Below the pieces are notes generated by a model. It was not told the origin of the DNA, ran no database searches, and was given only the letters and a program-made list of their open reading frames with translations. A stretch of 64,000 nt of DNA from Hysterangium stoloniferum. Taxonomy: Eukaryota > Basidiomycota > Agaricomycetes > Hysterangiales > Hysterangiaceae. Positions 52,263 to 62,504 of this stretch are shown in pieces. Both the position numbers and the translations under genes were made by a program. Numbering within the stretch: the stretch's first letter is position 1; each line of letters begins with the position of its first letter. The stretch is from NCBI GenBank assembly GCA_015178975.1, contig WHVD01000110.1:124001-188000 (forward strand), read 5' to 3'.

Positions 52263-52534
52263 GCTACCTCCACTCTTCCCTTTGATATCAATCTCTGGCA
52301 TCGCCGTCTTGGACATCACAGCTATGCTGATGTCCAGAAGATGATCAGAGAAGGATTGGTGGTTGGCTTAAACCTTGACTCAAAGGAACAACCTGATCCT
52401 ATCTGTGAACCTTGCCTTGCTGGCAAAATGACTGCCAATCCATTTCCTACCTCACCAAGTCAATCTCAGACACCACTTGAGCTTATTCATAGTGATCTAC
52501 ATGGACCACTTCCTGTGCAAACAACTGAGGGTTA
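52263..52534 (+). pseudogene. CoE fragment, integrase N-terminal part
   Basis: Open from ATSTLPFDINLWHRRLGHHS to LHGPLPVQTTEG, then joined to unrelated sequence. It matches CoE-3 copy 2 at 44430-44703 closely (TANPFPTSPSQSQ variant). It ends at a breakpoint with a 3-base overlap (TTA). Confidence 0.92.
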
Positions 52535-52546
52535 ATGATTCTTGGC
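52535..52546 (-). other. GyB scrap at a rearrangement breakpoint
   Basis: AATGATTCTTGGC is the reverse complement of the 13 bases that follow the LTR-D at 54128 (GCCAAGAATCATT). With the adjoining LTR-D it forms an inverted copy of that insertion site. Confidence 0.75.
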
Positions 52547-52800
52547 TGTTAAATGTGACCTGTGACTTACTGTGACATGTGACACACTCAAGTCTGAGGA
52601 AAGTTGTTACTATTTAGGTCACTAACTACAAGCTTATATATATTATACATCACTAGGCTTGTCAGCTTGAATGGAAACTGACAGCTGATTGACAGCTGTC
52701 ATGGGAAATGAACTGGAAATACTCTGGAACATGCTGGAAGCTTCTAGAAGGTTCTAGAAGGTTCCAGAAGGTCTTGGAGACAGTGGAGGCAGTTTTAACA
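52547..52800 (-). repeat. LTR-D (minus), 254 bp, internally deleted
   Basis: Shares with the LTR-D at 53821-54128 rare variants such as GAGTGTGTCACATGTC and AATATATATAAG. Most of the CAGCTGTCA array is missing. It is flanked by the GyB scrap on the left and CoH on the right (TTATC), with no duplication. Confidence 0.88.
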
Positions 52801-53393
52801 TTATCAGTAATAATGCTGTCTTTGATGAGAGAGTCTTCCCAGGCTTGTCTAAACCTGCCATACCTTCTACTCCTACTGCTCCTGATATTCTTCCTGATAC
52901 TCCACAATTTATTGATTTGTTTATTCCTGGACCCTCTAGGTCTATTCAGGTGGGAGCCCAGCCTAATCAGGTGGGAGCTCCACAGGAACCAAATCTGGTG
53001 AAAGATGGTCAGAATAATGCTTTGCCTCCTGGTCCTAGTTCCAACTCTGATTCTAACTCTGAACATTCTGAACATTCACCGAGTCCTCCTCCTCAACCAC
53101 GTTGCAATCCACCCAGAAATAGAGTTCCTCCTAAGCGTTTCTGGCAAGTTGACCCTGCTAACATCCACAACTATAGAGAATCTACTCCTGTAGTTGAGTC
53201 CAGTGATGAGGCAGAGGATTCTCCACTACATTCTCCTTCTCCAGTTGAGTCTGAGGAAGAAGCCCTAGCTGCCAGTGAGGGAGATCTTTACATTGGTGTG
53301 GATGAAGCCTTTGAGTTTGCCTACAAGGCCAGTGCTCATGATGATGCACCGAGAACTCTCAAAGAGGCCTTACAAAGTCCTGATGCTGACAAG
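52801..53393 (+). pseudogene. CoH fragment, integrase-RT linker
   Basis: SNNAVFDERVFPGLSKPAIP through a Pro/Ser-rich linker (PPSPPPQPRCNPPRN region) and EEALAASEGDLYIGVDEAFE to SPDADKC. Matches CoH 33225-32632 on the other strand. Open throughout, cut at both ends. Confidence 0.93.
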
Positions 53394-53644
53394 TGTTAAA
53401 GGCATAGAAAAGAATTGACCCAGCCTGGGATTGAACCAAGGACCTCCTGGCTTTATATGCAGGTGCTCTTAACCACTGAGCTACTGGACCTATAGTCTAG
53501 TATTATATGATGGATTATATATACATATATATAAGGACTTATGATGCCAACTTGTGCTCTTATAACAGCTTATATAACTGATAGCAAACCTGAGTCTTAT
53601 AACAGTCTGTCACATATAGATATTGTATTTTCCCATTTCTAACA
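53394..53644 (-). repeat. LTR-F, 251 bp, at the CoH/GyB-3 junction
   Basis: Left flank ACAAG (CoH), right flank AAAAC (GyB-3). No target duplication, so it sits at a rearranged junction. Confidence 0.92.
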
Positions 53645-54144
53645 AAAACCGGAATCAGCTTGATTAGTACCAATCTTCGTAGGAGATCTTATTGGTGACC
53701 AATGGATAGTCGAGGGAGTTGTCTTGCAGAACGACGATGGGAGTATACTAGCTGCTCCTACCACTGCCATCTCTAGGGAACGCGCCACGATACCTCTCGC
53801 TAATCCCTCTCTGACACCAATGTTAAAACTGCCTCTACTGTCTCCAAGACCTTCTGGAACCTTCTAGAACCTTCTAAAAGCTTCCAGCATGTTCCAGAGT
53901 ATTCCCTGTTCATTTCCCATGACAGCTGTCAATCAGCTGTCAGTTTCCATTCAAGCTGTCAATCAGCTGTCACTTCTGACAGCTGTCAACCAGCTGTCAC
54001 TTTTGACAGCTGACAAGCCTACTGATGTATAATATATATAAGCTTGTAGTTAGTGACCTGAATAGTAACAACTTTCCTCAGACTTGAGTGTGTCACATGT
54101 CACAGTAAGTCACAGGTCACATTTAACAGCCAAGAATCATTAGA
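53645..54144 (+). pseudogene. GyB-3 post-protease linker
   Basis: Matches GyB-1 near 12695-12517 (VPIFVGDLIGDQWIVEG-like, NPSLTP). It is cut by LTR-D at 53821-54128 and ends with the conserved TGA at 54145-54147. Confidence 0.88.
53821..54128 (+). repeat. solo LTR-D, 308 bp
   Basis: Flanks ACCAA (53816-53820) and GCCAA (54129-54133): a duplication with one change. GyB-1 reads CCAAGAATCAT here. It has fewer CAGCTGTCA units than other copies. Confidence 0.9.
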
Positions 54145-54147
54145 TGA
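54145..54147 (+). promoter_or_regulatory. conserved in-frame TGA between protease and RT (GyB-3)
   Basis: Context AGA TGA GGG GAA ACT, the fourth copy with this stop at this position. Confidence 0.55.
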
Positions 54148-56897
54148 GGGGAAACTGTTGGACTAATTCATGACGCGAACAAATGGGCCCAGACCCCTAG
54201 ATCTTCAACTGAGAAGGCACCGATGCAGTCAATGGCAACTAAGATTGCCCATCTCATCAAAAGTCTATCAAGAATAGAGGAGGAGCATGTCCTTAATCCT
54301 CAATCTTCCAGACTGCCCCCAGAATGGGAACTTGCAGATGATTTCGATCCGGCAGGCCCTAAAACGTCAGAGGTTGCCACCACAGAAACATTTTGTGTGG
54401 AAGATCTGCATAAGCTGGTTAACTTAGGACCTGACATCCCTACCGATGTCTCCTCCCACTTGGAGTCAGTATTAACTAAGAACGTCCTAGCCTTCAGAGT
54501 AGACGGGCGTTTAGGACAAGTAGATGTCAAGGTCAATGTCCCATTGAAAGAGGGTGTGCAACCTATTTCAATGTCAATGTTTCCAATCTCCCCAGCTAAT
54601 AGGAAAGTCATTGATGAACAAATGGATACTTGGTTCCAACAGGGGGTAATCGAACCATCCAAGAGTCCTTGGGGAGTGCCAGCCTTTGTCGTCTATCGCA
54701 ATGGGAAACCATGAGTAGTGATTGACTATAGAAAGTTGAACAGCCTAACAGTTCCCGACGAATTTCCACCGCCATGCCAGTCAGAAATCATGCAAGTGCT
54801 CTCGGGATCCAACATCTTATCTTCCTTTGATGCACTAGCCGGTTTTACCCAACTTGAAATGTTAGAGGAAGACAAGCCGAAGACTGCCTTCAGATCCCAT
54901 TGAGGACTGTGGCAATTCAGGAGAATGCCCTTTGGACTTCGTAATGGACCTTCTATATTCCAAAGGGTTATGCAAACTGTACTTGCACCTTACTTATGGA
55001 TATTCTGCCTAGTTTATATTGACGACATCGTGATCTTTTCTAAGACATGGGACGATCATCTAGAGCATTCAGACCAGGTTTTACAAGCTATAATTGCAGC
55101 GGGAATCACTCTTTCGCCTAAAAAGTGCTACGTGGGGTATAATTTGATTCTACTACTAGGACATAAGTGTTGAAACAGTTGAATAACTCTTAACAAACAC
55201 CCTGTGAGTGTGAGGAAAGTAAACACTAAGGAGACTTTCCCACACCCACAGCGGAGTATGCTACAGGGTGCTTACCTAAGCACCTATACATCAGTTACCT
55301 TACAAGGTAACTCACTCAATACTGCACCTACAGTGCTGGGAAAAATACTACAAACATCAGAAAAATATAGGGAACATCATATACTGTGTGAGAGCTGTAA
55401 TATCATACTCTAACAATAAGGTATCTAGACTCAGCTTTTCAACCCATCAAGAAAAGGTCGCCGCTATATTAAAATTAGCTACACCTTCTAAGATAGCAGA
55501 TCTTCAACGTTTTCTAGGGATAGTTCTGTACTTCTCTGCTTCCATACCATTTTACTCCTGGACGGTTGCTCCACTCTTCAACCTCTTGAAGAAAGGAGTT
55601 CGTTGGAATTGGGATTCTGAACACGCCCGAGCTTTTGAAGACATCAAGGTTGCGTTGAGCTCAGCTCCAGTACTTGGACACCCCGCGAGCGGTATGCCTT
55701 ATCGGTTATACACAGATGCTTCGGACTTCGGACTAGGATATTGTCTCCAACAAATACAGAAAATGACGCTTAAGGACCTAAAAGATACAAAAATTTATGC
55801 CCAGGCAAGAGCAGCCTTTGATCAATCATGAGACGTGCCCATTTTTGTTACTCATTATAAAACCAAGGAGCCGGAATTCACCTGGACAGATTCCTGGGCT
55901 GCAGATTTTGACAACACCAGTGTCACGGTCGAATACGTTATCGCCTATTGGAGCCGTACGCTCAAGAAAGCAGAATGTAACTACTCAGCCACAGAGCGAG
56001 AAGCGTTAGCTGCTAAAGAAGGATTAGTCCATTTCTAGCCCTTTATCGAGGGAGAACATATCCTTCTGATCACTGACCATGTGGTGTTACAATGGGCCAG
56101 ATCTTACGAGAATACTAATCATCGACTGGCCGCATGGGGGGTGGTATACGCTGCATACCCCAGTCTGGAAATCCTACATAGAGCGGGACGGATACACAGC
56201 AATGTTGACCCACTGTCTAGACTTTCTTGAGTACCTGACTGTGCTAGCCCCACGAGAGACAATCTTTTACCAATCGTAGCAGATTCTTACAACCGGAATG
56301 ATGACGAGACGTTATGGGAGAACAAACCAGCAGAAAAGGCTGTCTTTCTCACTCATCACGAGTTAGTCAAACCAGTTGGAACCATGGAAGAGGTCCCCCA
56401 AATGAAATGGGACTTGCACAACCTCCCCAGAAATGATGAAACCGATGAAGTGAATTTTACTCTCTCAAATCCACAATTGCTTATAGAGATCGATGAAAAT
56501 TACGCTAAGGAACTTCGCAATGGATACTAGAAAGATCCTGCCTTCAGAAATCATTACGCCGCCAATCCCATTTCTCCAAACATGGTAGCTACTTCTTCGC
56601 ATTATTTCATCGGCAAGAATAAGCTATTGTTCTTTCGAGATTCGGACTGGAAAAGTCGAATCTGCATTCCTAGCAGCATGACGTCAACCATACTCAAGCT
56701 GATATATGATAACCCCTTTGAAGGAGCTTATACAGGCGGCCACAGACTCTTTAAGCTGATGAAAGACCGTTTCTTCTAGCTGAGGATGTTGCACGACTGC
56801 GTGGCGTACGCTTGCAGCTGCGACATATGCCAGAAAACTAAGGTTGATCATTCCGCTTGACAAGGAGCTCTTCGACCCGCAGATGTACCTCTAAGGC
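54148..56897 (+). pseudogene. GyB-3 RT, RNase H and integrase zinc finger
   Basis: RT begins MQSMATKIAHLIKSLS at 54223 and keeps LVYIDDIVIFSKTWDD (about 55005-55060) and RNase H YTDASDFGLG. Stops at 54715 and 54901 (CGA to TGA), 55829 (CGA to TGA), 56036 and 56528 (CAG to TAG), 56777 (TGG to TAG) and 56857 (CGA to TGA), each judged against GyB-1. LTR-G at 55168-55415 splits the HKVSRLGFS block. Between the stops the frame is kept, so decay is almost all by point change. Confidence 0.93.
55168..55415 (+). repeat. solo LTR-G, 248 bp
   Basis: TGTTGAAACAGTTG to CATACTCTAACA, reverse of the CoH LTR orientation. Perfect duplication ATAAG (55163-55167, 55416-55420). 57 bp shorter than the 305-bp copies, which carry one more unit between two GTGAGTGTGAGGAAAG repeats. 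Confidence 0.95.
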
Positions 56898-56902
56898 CGT
56901 TT

Positions 56903-57248
56903 TGTTAAAACTGCCTCCACTGTCTCCAAAACCTTCTGGAACCTTCTAGAACCTTCTAGAAGCTTCCAGCATGTTCCAGGGTATTCCCAGTTCATTTCCC
57001 ATGACAGCTGTCAATCAGCTGTCACTTTGTATTCCAGCTGTCAATCAGCTGTCAGTTTCCATTCAAGCTGTCAATCAGCTGTCACTTATGACAGCTGTCA
57101 ACCAGCTGTCAACCAGCTGTCACTTATGACAGCTGACAAGCCTACTGATGTATAACATATATAAGCTTGTAGTTAGTGACCTGAATAATAACTTTCCTCA
57201 GACTTGTGTGTGTCACGTGTCACAGTAAGTCACAGGTCACATTTAACA
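56903..57248 (+). repeat. solo LTR-D, 346 bp
   Basis: Perfect duplication CGTTT (56898-56902, 57249-57253), in GyB-3 integrase. A 3-bp loss near the end (GAATAATAACTTT). Confidence 0.95.
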
Positions 57249-58321
57249 CGTTTGAGGTTGTCTTGATGGACCTGATTACCGGATTGCCTCCTTCTACAGA
57301 GAGTGCTTATTCAGCCATCTTCGTCACCGTGGATAAACTCATGTGTTTCTTAATTTGTGAACCCACCACTTCAGATCTATCCACAGAAGGATTCGCGCGA
57401 ATCTTCGTGAATAAAGTGGCCGCTCCTTTTAGCCCACCTTCAAGGATAATCTGTGATAGAGACAAGAGGTGGACCTGTAGGTTCTGGAGAGAGGTCTGCA
57501 AGGTATACGGAAGTGCCCTTGCAGTATCCTCGTCCCACCCTCAGACCGACGGTCAAATGGAGAATGCCAATGCTATCGTGGAGCAAATGCTCAGAGCGTA
57601 CTGCACTTCTTGGAAGGAGGAATGGTCTAAATGGACTCAAGTAGTGGCTCATACCTACAATTTGATGGTTCAAAGCTTAACAAGCTATGTGCTGGCCTTT
57701 TTGCTGATGGGCTACTTACTGAGAGGAATGTCTCGCTGTCTAGGAGGGGACGACCCATGGTTTCCAGAGAATTATCGGATAGCCCCGTAGCCGACCAATG
57801 GATCTTAGAATTGGAAAACCATCGACAAGTGGCACAGGATTCGATTGCACGAGCATAAGAAACGCAAGCTCGCAGCTACAATAAGAGACGGAGATTGGTG
57901 GAAGATATCTCAGAGGGAGATTATGTTCTGATCAATCCCCATTCTCTCGAGCTCGTCGAAGCCAAGGGACCCAGAAGGAAACTTATACAAAGACGGATAG
58001 GGCCGTTCGAAGTCTTGGAGAAGATCAATCCTCAAGTCTTTCAACTCTGCATTCCCTTGGAATATCAATTACACCCAGTGATTAATCGAGACCATCTTAA
58101 AAAGTACCATCTCTCCCCTAAGGAATTCGGATCCAGGGAGTTACTCGAGAATCCTCGAGAACTCAATCATAACGACGAGGAGTATGAAGTAGAAGCTATA
58201 GTAGGGCACAAAAAGCATTGAAATCGACTCCTTTTCCAGGTTCGATGGATGGTTAAACAGCAATGACATTCATAACGCTCCCGCTCTTCTTAGAGCTTAT
58301 AAGACTATTTATCGAATCTAA
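57249..58321 (+). pseudogene. GyB-3 integrase core and chromodomain
   Basis: VLMDLITGLPPSTESAYSA, IICDRDKRWTCRFW and TDGQMENANAIVEQ give the DDE residues. A 3-base loss gives SSSHPQ for SSSHHPQ. A frame change near 57755 (DDPWFPENY against MVSRELSDSP), TAA at about 57856, TGA at 58219-58221 and a deletion just after it (RWMVKQQ against VRWKGYGPEEDTWLNG) remove the middle of the chromodomain. Confidence 0.9.
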
Positions 58322-58515
58322 TGATCATTTCACATTCTTACGATGACAACACTATTTATCTACTTCTAACTCTACCCCCCACTTTCATCCCCCTCGGCCT
58401 TTCACCTCAATAACCGAGTGGAGCTTGAAATTAATATAAAATACATAAATTCGCTAAAGAAAAATTTCTTTCCCCTATCTCTTCCCTCCACGTCAACCTC
58501 TCAAATCAGTATACT
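58322..58515 (+). promoter_or_regulatory. pol-ORF3 spacer of GyB-3
   Basis: Holds AACCGAGTGGAGCTTGAA and the TATA-like run after it (about 58412-58450), as in GyB-1 and GyA, then a TC-rich stretch to the ORF3 ATG at 58516. Confidence 0.45.
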
Positions 58516-58848
58516 ATGTCGCAGAAGCAACAACCCAAACCCAAGTTCCCCAACTTCAAAAGAATACCGCGACCCCAACCTATTAATACTTCTACCACAC
58601 CGTCTCGTACTGAACAAGTCGAGCACTCCACGGGTAATTCTGGAATGCCTTTGTCAATACCCTCCGCTGCACAGGACGACATGGCGGGAATGTCCACCAA
58701 CTTGGAGAACGGAACTGCTTTTACTCCATACACTCCTCTTCCCAGACCCCGATTTCTCAATTTTAAAAGAATACCTCGACCTCAAACAACAGTTCCTCCT
58801 TCCCCACCACCTTGAACAGAAACTGTCGAGCGCGTAGAGGAGACCTCA

Positions 58849-59441
58849 TGTGAGAGGTATGGCGAAATACACTCAGGAAATATAGTCAGATGAGCTCTTA
58901 CTATATCTCCTTTATTATTTCTATTTTCTCTCTTTTATTATATCTATAATTAGTTCGATGACCTATGTATGCAGTACATCGACTCTTGTGGGCGCACACG
59001 CAGACTTATGTATTCTAGCGCCTGTAGTTTAGAACTCAGACACTTTTTACACCACAACCACGACTTACCCAGACACCCGTTAGTGTCCTGTAAGTTGTGA
59101 TTGGTGTATCGTCTCGACCGTCACAGACGGGCTTTAGCTACTCATTCAAACTGAGTTTCGAACTGTATCAGTCGAAACTCAATCCTTATCTCAACTCGCG
59201 TGGACTACATCCACACTACTCTATTATTTGACTCTCTAACTACTCTACTTGCACTCGAGCAGTTGTCCAGAATCGCACTTAACCAGTCGATTCTGCTTAT
59301 TCGTTCTAGCTATCTACCTTACCTTAGATAGCTACTTCTCTCTACCGTATTGAACTAAATAGTCAATACATCGTGGTATCGTACCTCAACAGTCGATATT
59401 CTTCGTATATAGAACGGTTAGAACTTCTACCACTTTTCACA
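58849..59441 (+). repeat. solo LTR-B, 593 bp, in GyB-3 ORF3
   Basis: TGTGAGAGGTATGGCG to CCACTTTTCACA with a perfect duplication CCTCA (58844-58848, 59442-59446). Same family and orientation as its host. Confidence 0.96.
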
Positions 59442-60166
59442 CCTCATCGTCCACATACCCCATGCAGACGGACTCCATTTCAAAAGCTACACCCTGGTCC
59501 TCTAATACTTGGGGGGCTCCCTCGGGAACATGGAGTGAAACCCCACCACCTTCTCATAGTATTTTCCCTTCTACCAAAGAGGAGATCAAAAAGAAACGGC
59601 AGTCCGAGGCTTTCTCTGCACAGGTCCAGGAGGAATTGAAAATGCTTAAACAGAAGAGGAGAGAGGAGTACTTAGAAGGACAGCGGAGGATGGGGGCTAG
59701 GGATAATGTCCCGTCAAGGCAGACATGGCAGGAATGGAGGAGAATGGAAGGGCACGACAATCCTTCAACCATTGCTCCCCCTTCGGGTCATAAATGGACG
59801 GATTTCGCTGAAACGGATTGCAGCGATGGGGGCACGCCATGTGTTCGGAGTGTGGGACAAAAAAGTAGGAAAGGAAAAGACAGAGTCACCTTCTATGATT
59901 GGGACAAAATGTGAAGGATCAAACTACAAAGTATTGCATTGCAACGTGGGGATGGAGTTGCACTACCTCCCAGACCCCCTTCACAACGTGGACCTCAGGA
60001 ACGGACATACCAGATGGGGCCTGGTGATCTTTCATCTGACTCAGAGGATGACCAATTGCGCTACCCCACCTACGACAGCAAGTACCTCGGTGCTGACTGC
60101 CATAAAGGTTTTCTACTCCCTGACAACATTCACTTCTTCACGAGTGATCCTAACCAACGACGAAAG

Positions 60167-60734
60167 TGTTAAAGGCATAGAAAAGAATTGACCCAGCCTG
60201 GGATTGAACCAAGGACCTCCTGGCTTTATATGCAGGTGCTCTTAACCACTGAGCTACTGGACCTATAGTCTAGTATTATATGATGGATTATATATACATA
60301 TATATAAGGACTTGTGATGCCAACTTGTGCTCTTATAACAGCTTATATAACTGATGGCAAACCTGGGTCTTATAACAGTCTGTCACATATAGATATTGTA
60401 TTTTCCCATTTCTAACACTTCCCCTGAAATCAATATCTAGTCTATACCCTATGCAGCGCACCAAGCTCACGGGGCCCATAACCTGTTAAAGGCATAGAAA
60501 AGAATTGACCCAGCCTGGGATTGAACCAAGGACCTCCTGGCTTTATATGCAGGTGCTCTTAACCACTGAGCTACTGGACCTATAGTCTAGTATTATATGA
60601 TGGATTATATATACATATATATAAGGACTTATGTTGCCAACTTGTGCTCTTATAACAGTTTATATAACTGATGGCAAGCCTGGGTCTTATAACAGTCTGT
60701 CACATATAGATATTGTATTTTCCCATTTCTAACA
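60167..60734 (-). mobile_element. TRIM-F: complete miniature LTR retrotransposon with tRNA-like LTRs
   Basis: Two 251-bp LTR-F in direct orientation (60167-60417 and 60484-60734) around a 66-bp internal region, flanked by a perfect 5-bp duplication GAAAG (60162-60166, 60735-60739). Total 568 bp. On the minus strand the internal region begins GGTTATGGGCCCCGTGAGC directly after the 5' LTR, which is the same primer site as copia CoE, and ends TTTCAGGGGAAG directly before the 3' LTR, a purine tract. No coding capacity. Each LTR carries a tRNA-like sequence (60190-60263, 60507-60580). These are all the marks of a TRIM moved in trans, and the shared primer site and TGTTA...TAACA ends point to CoE-type machinery. 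Confidence 0.93.
60418..60483 (-). promoter_or_regulatory. TRIM-F internal region: primer site and polypurine tract
   Basis: 66 bp. The primer site is at 60470-60483 on the minus strand, with 12 bases identical to the CoE site and complementary to the initiator tRNA-Met anticodon arm. The purine tract AGGGGAAG is at 60418-60425. About 40 bases separate them. Confidence 0.88.
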
Positions 60735-61615
60735 GAAAGCTACCGACTTCCGTCAGAGTTTGGAGGGGGTATCGTCCAGCCGACTCTGTGATGCCATCCA
60801 GCTCCACTCACCTCCCCCGACCTCTGCCCGTCTCTTCCGTACCCCCACTACAGCGCTTTACACCTTTTTCAGAGTTGCTGGGAGGTCTTGTACCATCCAC
60901 CGACCTGCCTTCTCTCCCCCCTATACCATTACCCCTTCCCTTCGTGGGACATTCCCTTATATCACCGTCCTCACCCATATCCAAGCCTTCTCCAGCACCG
61001 CAGCTGATCCTACCCCTCCACACGTCACCTGACCCTCTCGTCGCCTCCCACTCTACTCCGACGCCATTGCTCCCTGCAGTGTCAGACACTCCCCTTATTT
61101 CCTCGACAGCGTGGAGTCTACCGCCCACTCCTCCCTACTCCCCTTGTGTTTCTCTGGGAAGCCCCATTCAATATCCTAACGTTACATTAATGGATGTTGA
61201 TCACCCTATCTCGGAAGTTCTCGCAATACCTATGGAGGAAGTTCTCGCAATACCTATGGAGGAAGTTCTCGCAATACCTATGGAGGAAGTTCTCGAGGTG
61301 CCTCTCTCAGCCACAGAAGTCTCCAAGGAACCCCCCCCGGCAATGGAAGTCTTCGAGGAGCCTCCCCCCTTAAGTGAAAAAGCAAAAGGGAAGTGAAAAA
61401 CCAATATTCAGGCCAACAAGCCCCTTGTCATTGACCCTCCCCCGGCCGACCCCATTCATAGCCCCCCGCCACAGCCGCCCTCTCCCTTCCACTCTCAGGA
61501 TACGGCTGGCCCCTCTCATCCCTTCCAGTCAAGTTGGATGCGTGTGTCCATTAATTACCCCTCCGACATCTTCACTGTGGTCTTCTTTGACATAGCTCTT
61601 CGACCTGGGGGGCAC

Positions 61616-62504
61616 TGTGAGAGATATGGCAAAATACTCTCAGGAAATATAGTCGGATGAGCTCTTACTATATTCCCTTTATTATTTCTGTTTTCTCTCT
61701 ATTTTATTATACATCTATAATTAGTTCGACGACCTATGTATGCGGTACATTGACTCTTATGGGCGCATACACGCCAGACTTATGTATTCTAGCACTTGTA
61801 GTTAAAACTCAGACACTTTTACACCGCAACCACAACTTACCCAGACACCTGTTAGTGTCCTGTAAGTTGTGATTGGTGTATCGTCTTGTTAAAGGCATAT
61901 AAAAGAACTGACCCAGCCTGGGATTGAACCAAGGACCTCCTGGCTTTATATGCAGGTGCTCTTAACCACTGAGCTACTGGACCTATAGTCTAGTATTATA
62001 TGATGGATTATATATACATCTATATAAGGACTTATGATGCCAACTTGTGCTCTTATAACAGTTTATATAACTGATGGCAAACCTGGGTCTTATAACAATC
62101 TGTCACATATAGATATTGTATTTTCCCATTTCTAACACGTCTCGACCGTCACAGATGGGCTTTAGCTATCTACTCAATCAGAGTTTCAAACTGTACCAGT
62201 CGAAACTCAATCCTTTTCTCAACCCACATGGACTACATCCATGCTACTCTATTATTCGACTCTCTAGTTACTCTACTTTACACTCGAGCAGTTGTCCAGA
62301 ATCGCACTTAACAGTTGATTCTACTTATTCATTCTAGCTCTCTACTTTACTCTAGATAGCTACTTCTCTCTACCGTATTGAACTAAGTAGTCAATACGCA
62401 TCTGGTCTGTATTAGACTTAGACAGTCAATACATCTTAGTGTCGTACCTAAACGGTCGATATTCTTCGTATATAGAACGGTTAGAACTTCCACTACTCTT
62501 CACA
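61616..62504 (+). repeat. 3' LTR-B of GyB-3, split by LTR-F
   Basis: TGTGAGAGATATGGC to CCACTACTCTTCACA, about 633 bp without the insertion. Preceded by the GyB purine tract. Confidence 0.94.
61887..62137 (-). repeat. solo LTR-F, 251 bp, in the GyB-3 LTR
   Basis: Perfect duplication CGTCT (61882-61886, 62138-62142). Confidence 0.96.

Larger units (their letters stand above)
58516..61615 (+). pseudogene. GyB-3 ORF3, split by LTR-B and TRIM-F
   Basis: MSQKQQPKPKFPNFKRIPRP at 58516, the second FKRIPRPQ copy near 58760, a TGA at about 58814, the solo LTR-B at 58849-59441, then 59460-59912 with the coiled-coil block, a TGA at about 59912, and 59915-60166 (GDGVALPPRPPSQ ... LPDNIHFFTSDP). TRIM-F follows, then from 60740 VRVWRGYRPADS and the Pro/Ser-rich region to SEKAKGK-stop at 61394-61396, and a tail ending IALRPGGH before the purine tract (61604-61615). 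It carries three tandem copies of an 8-residue EVLAIPME unit (61216-61290) where GyB-1 has one. Function unknown. Confidence 0.75.
53645..62504 (+). mobile_element. Ty3/gypsy GyB-3, 5'-truncated
   Basis: From the linker after protease to the 3' LTR-B. Insertions inside: LTR-D (53821-54128), LTR-G (55168-55415), LTR-D (56903-57248), LTR-B (58849-59441), TRIM-F (60167-60734) and LTR-F (61887-62137), six separate events, all with target duplications. It has more stops than GyB-1. Right flank GCAAC in GyJ. Confidence 0.93.
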
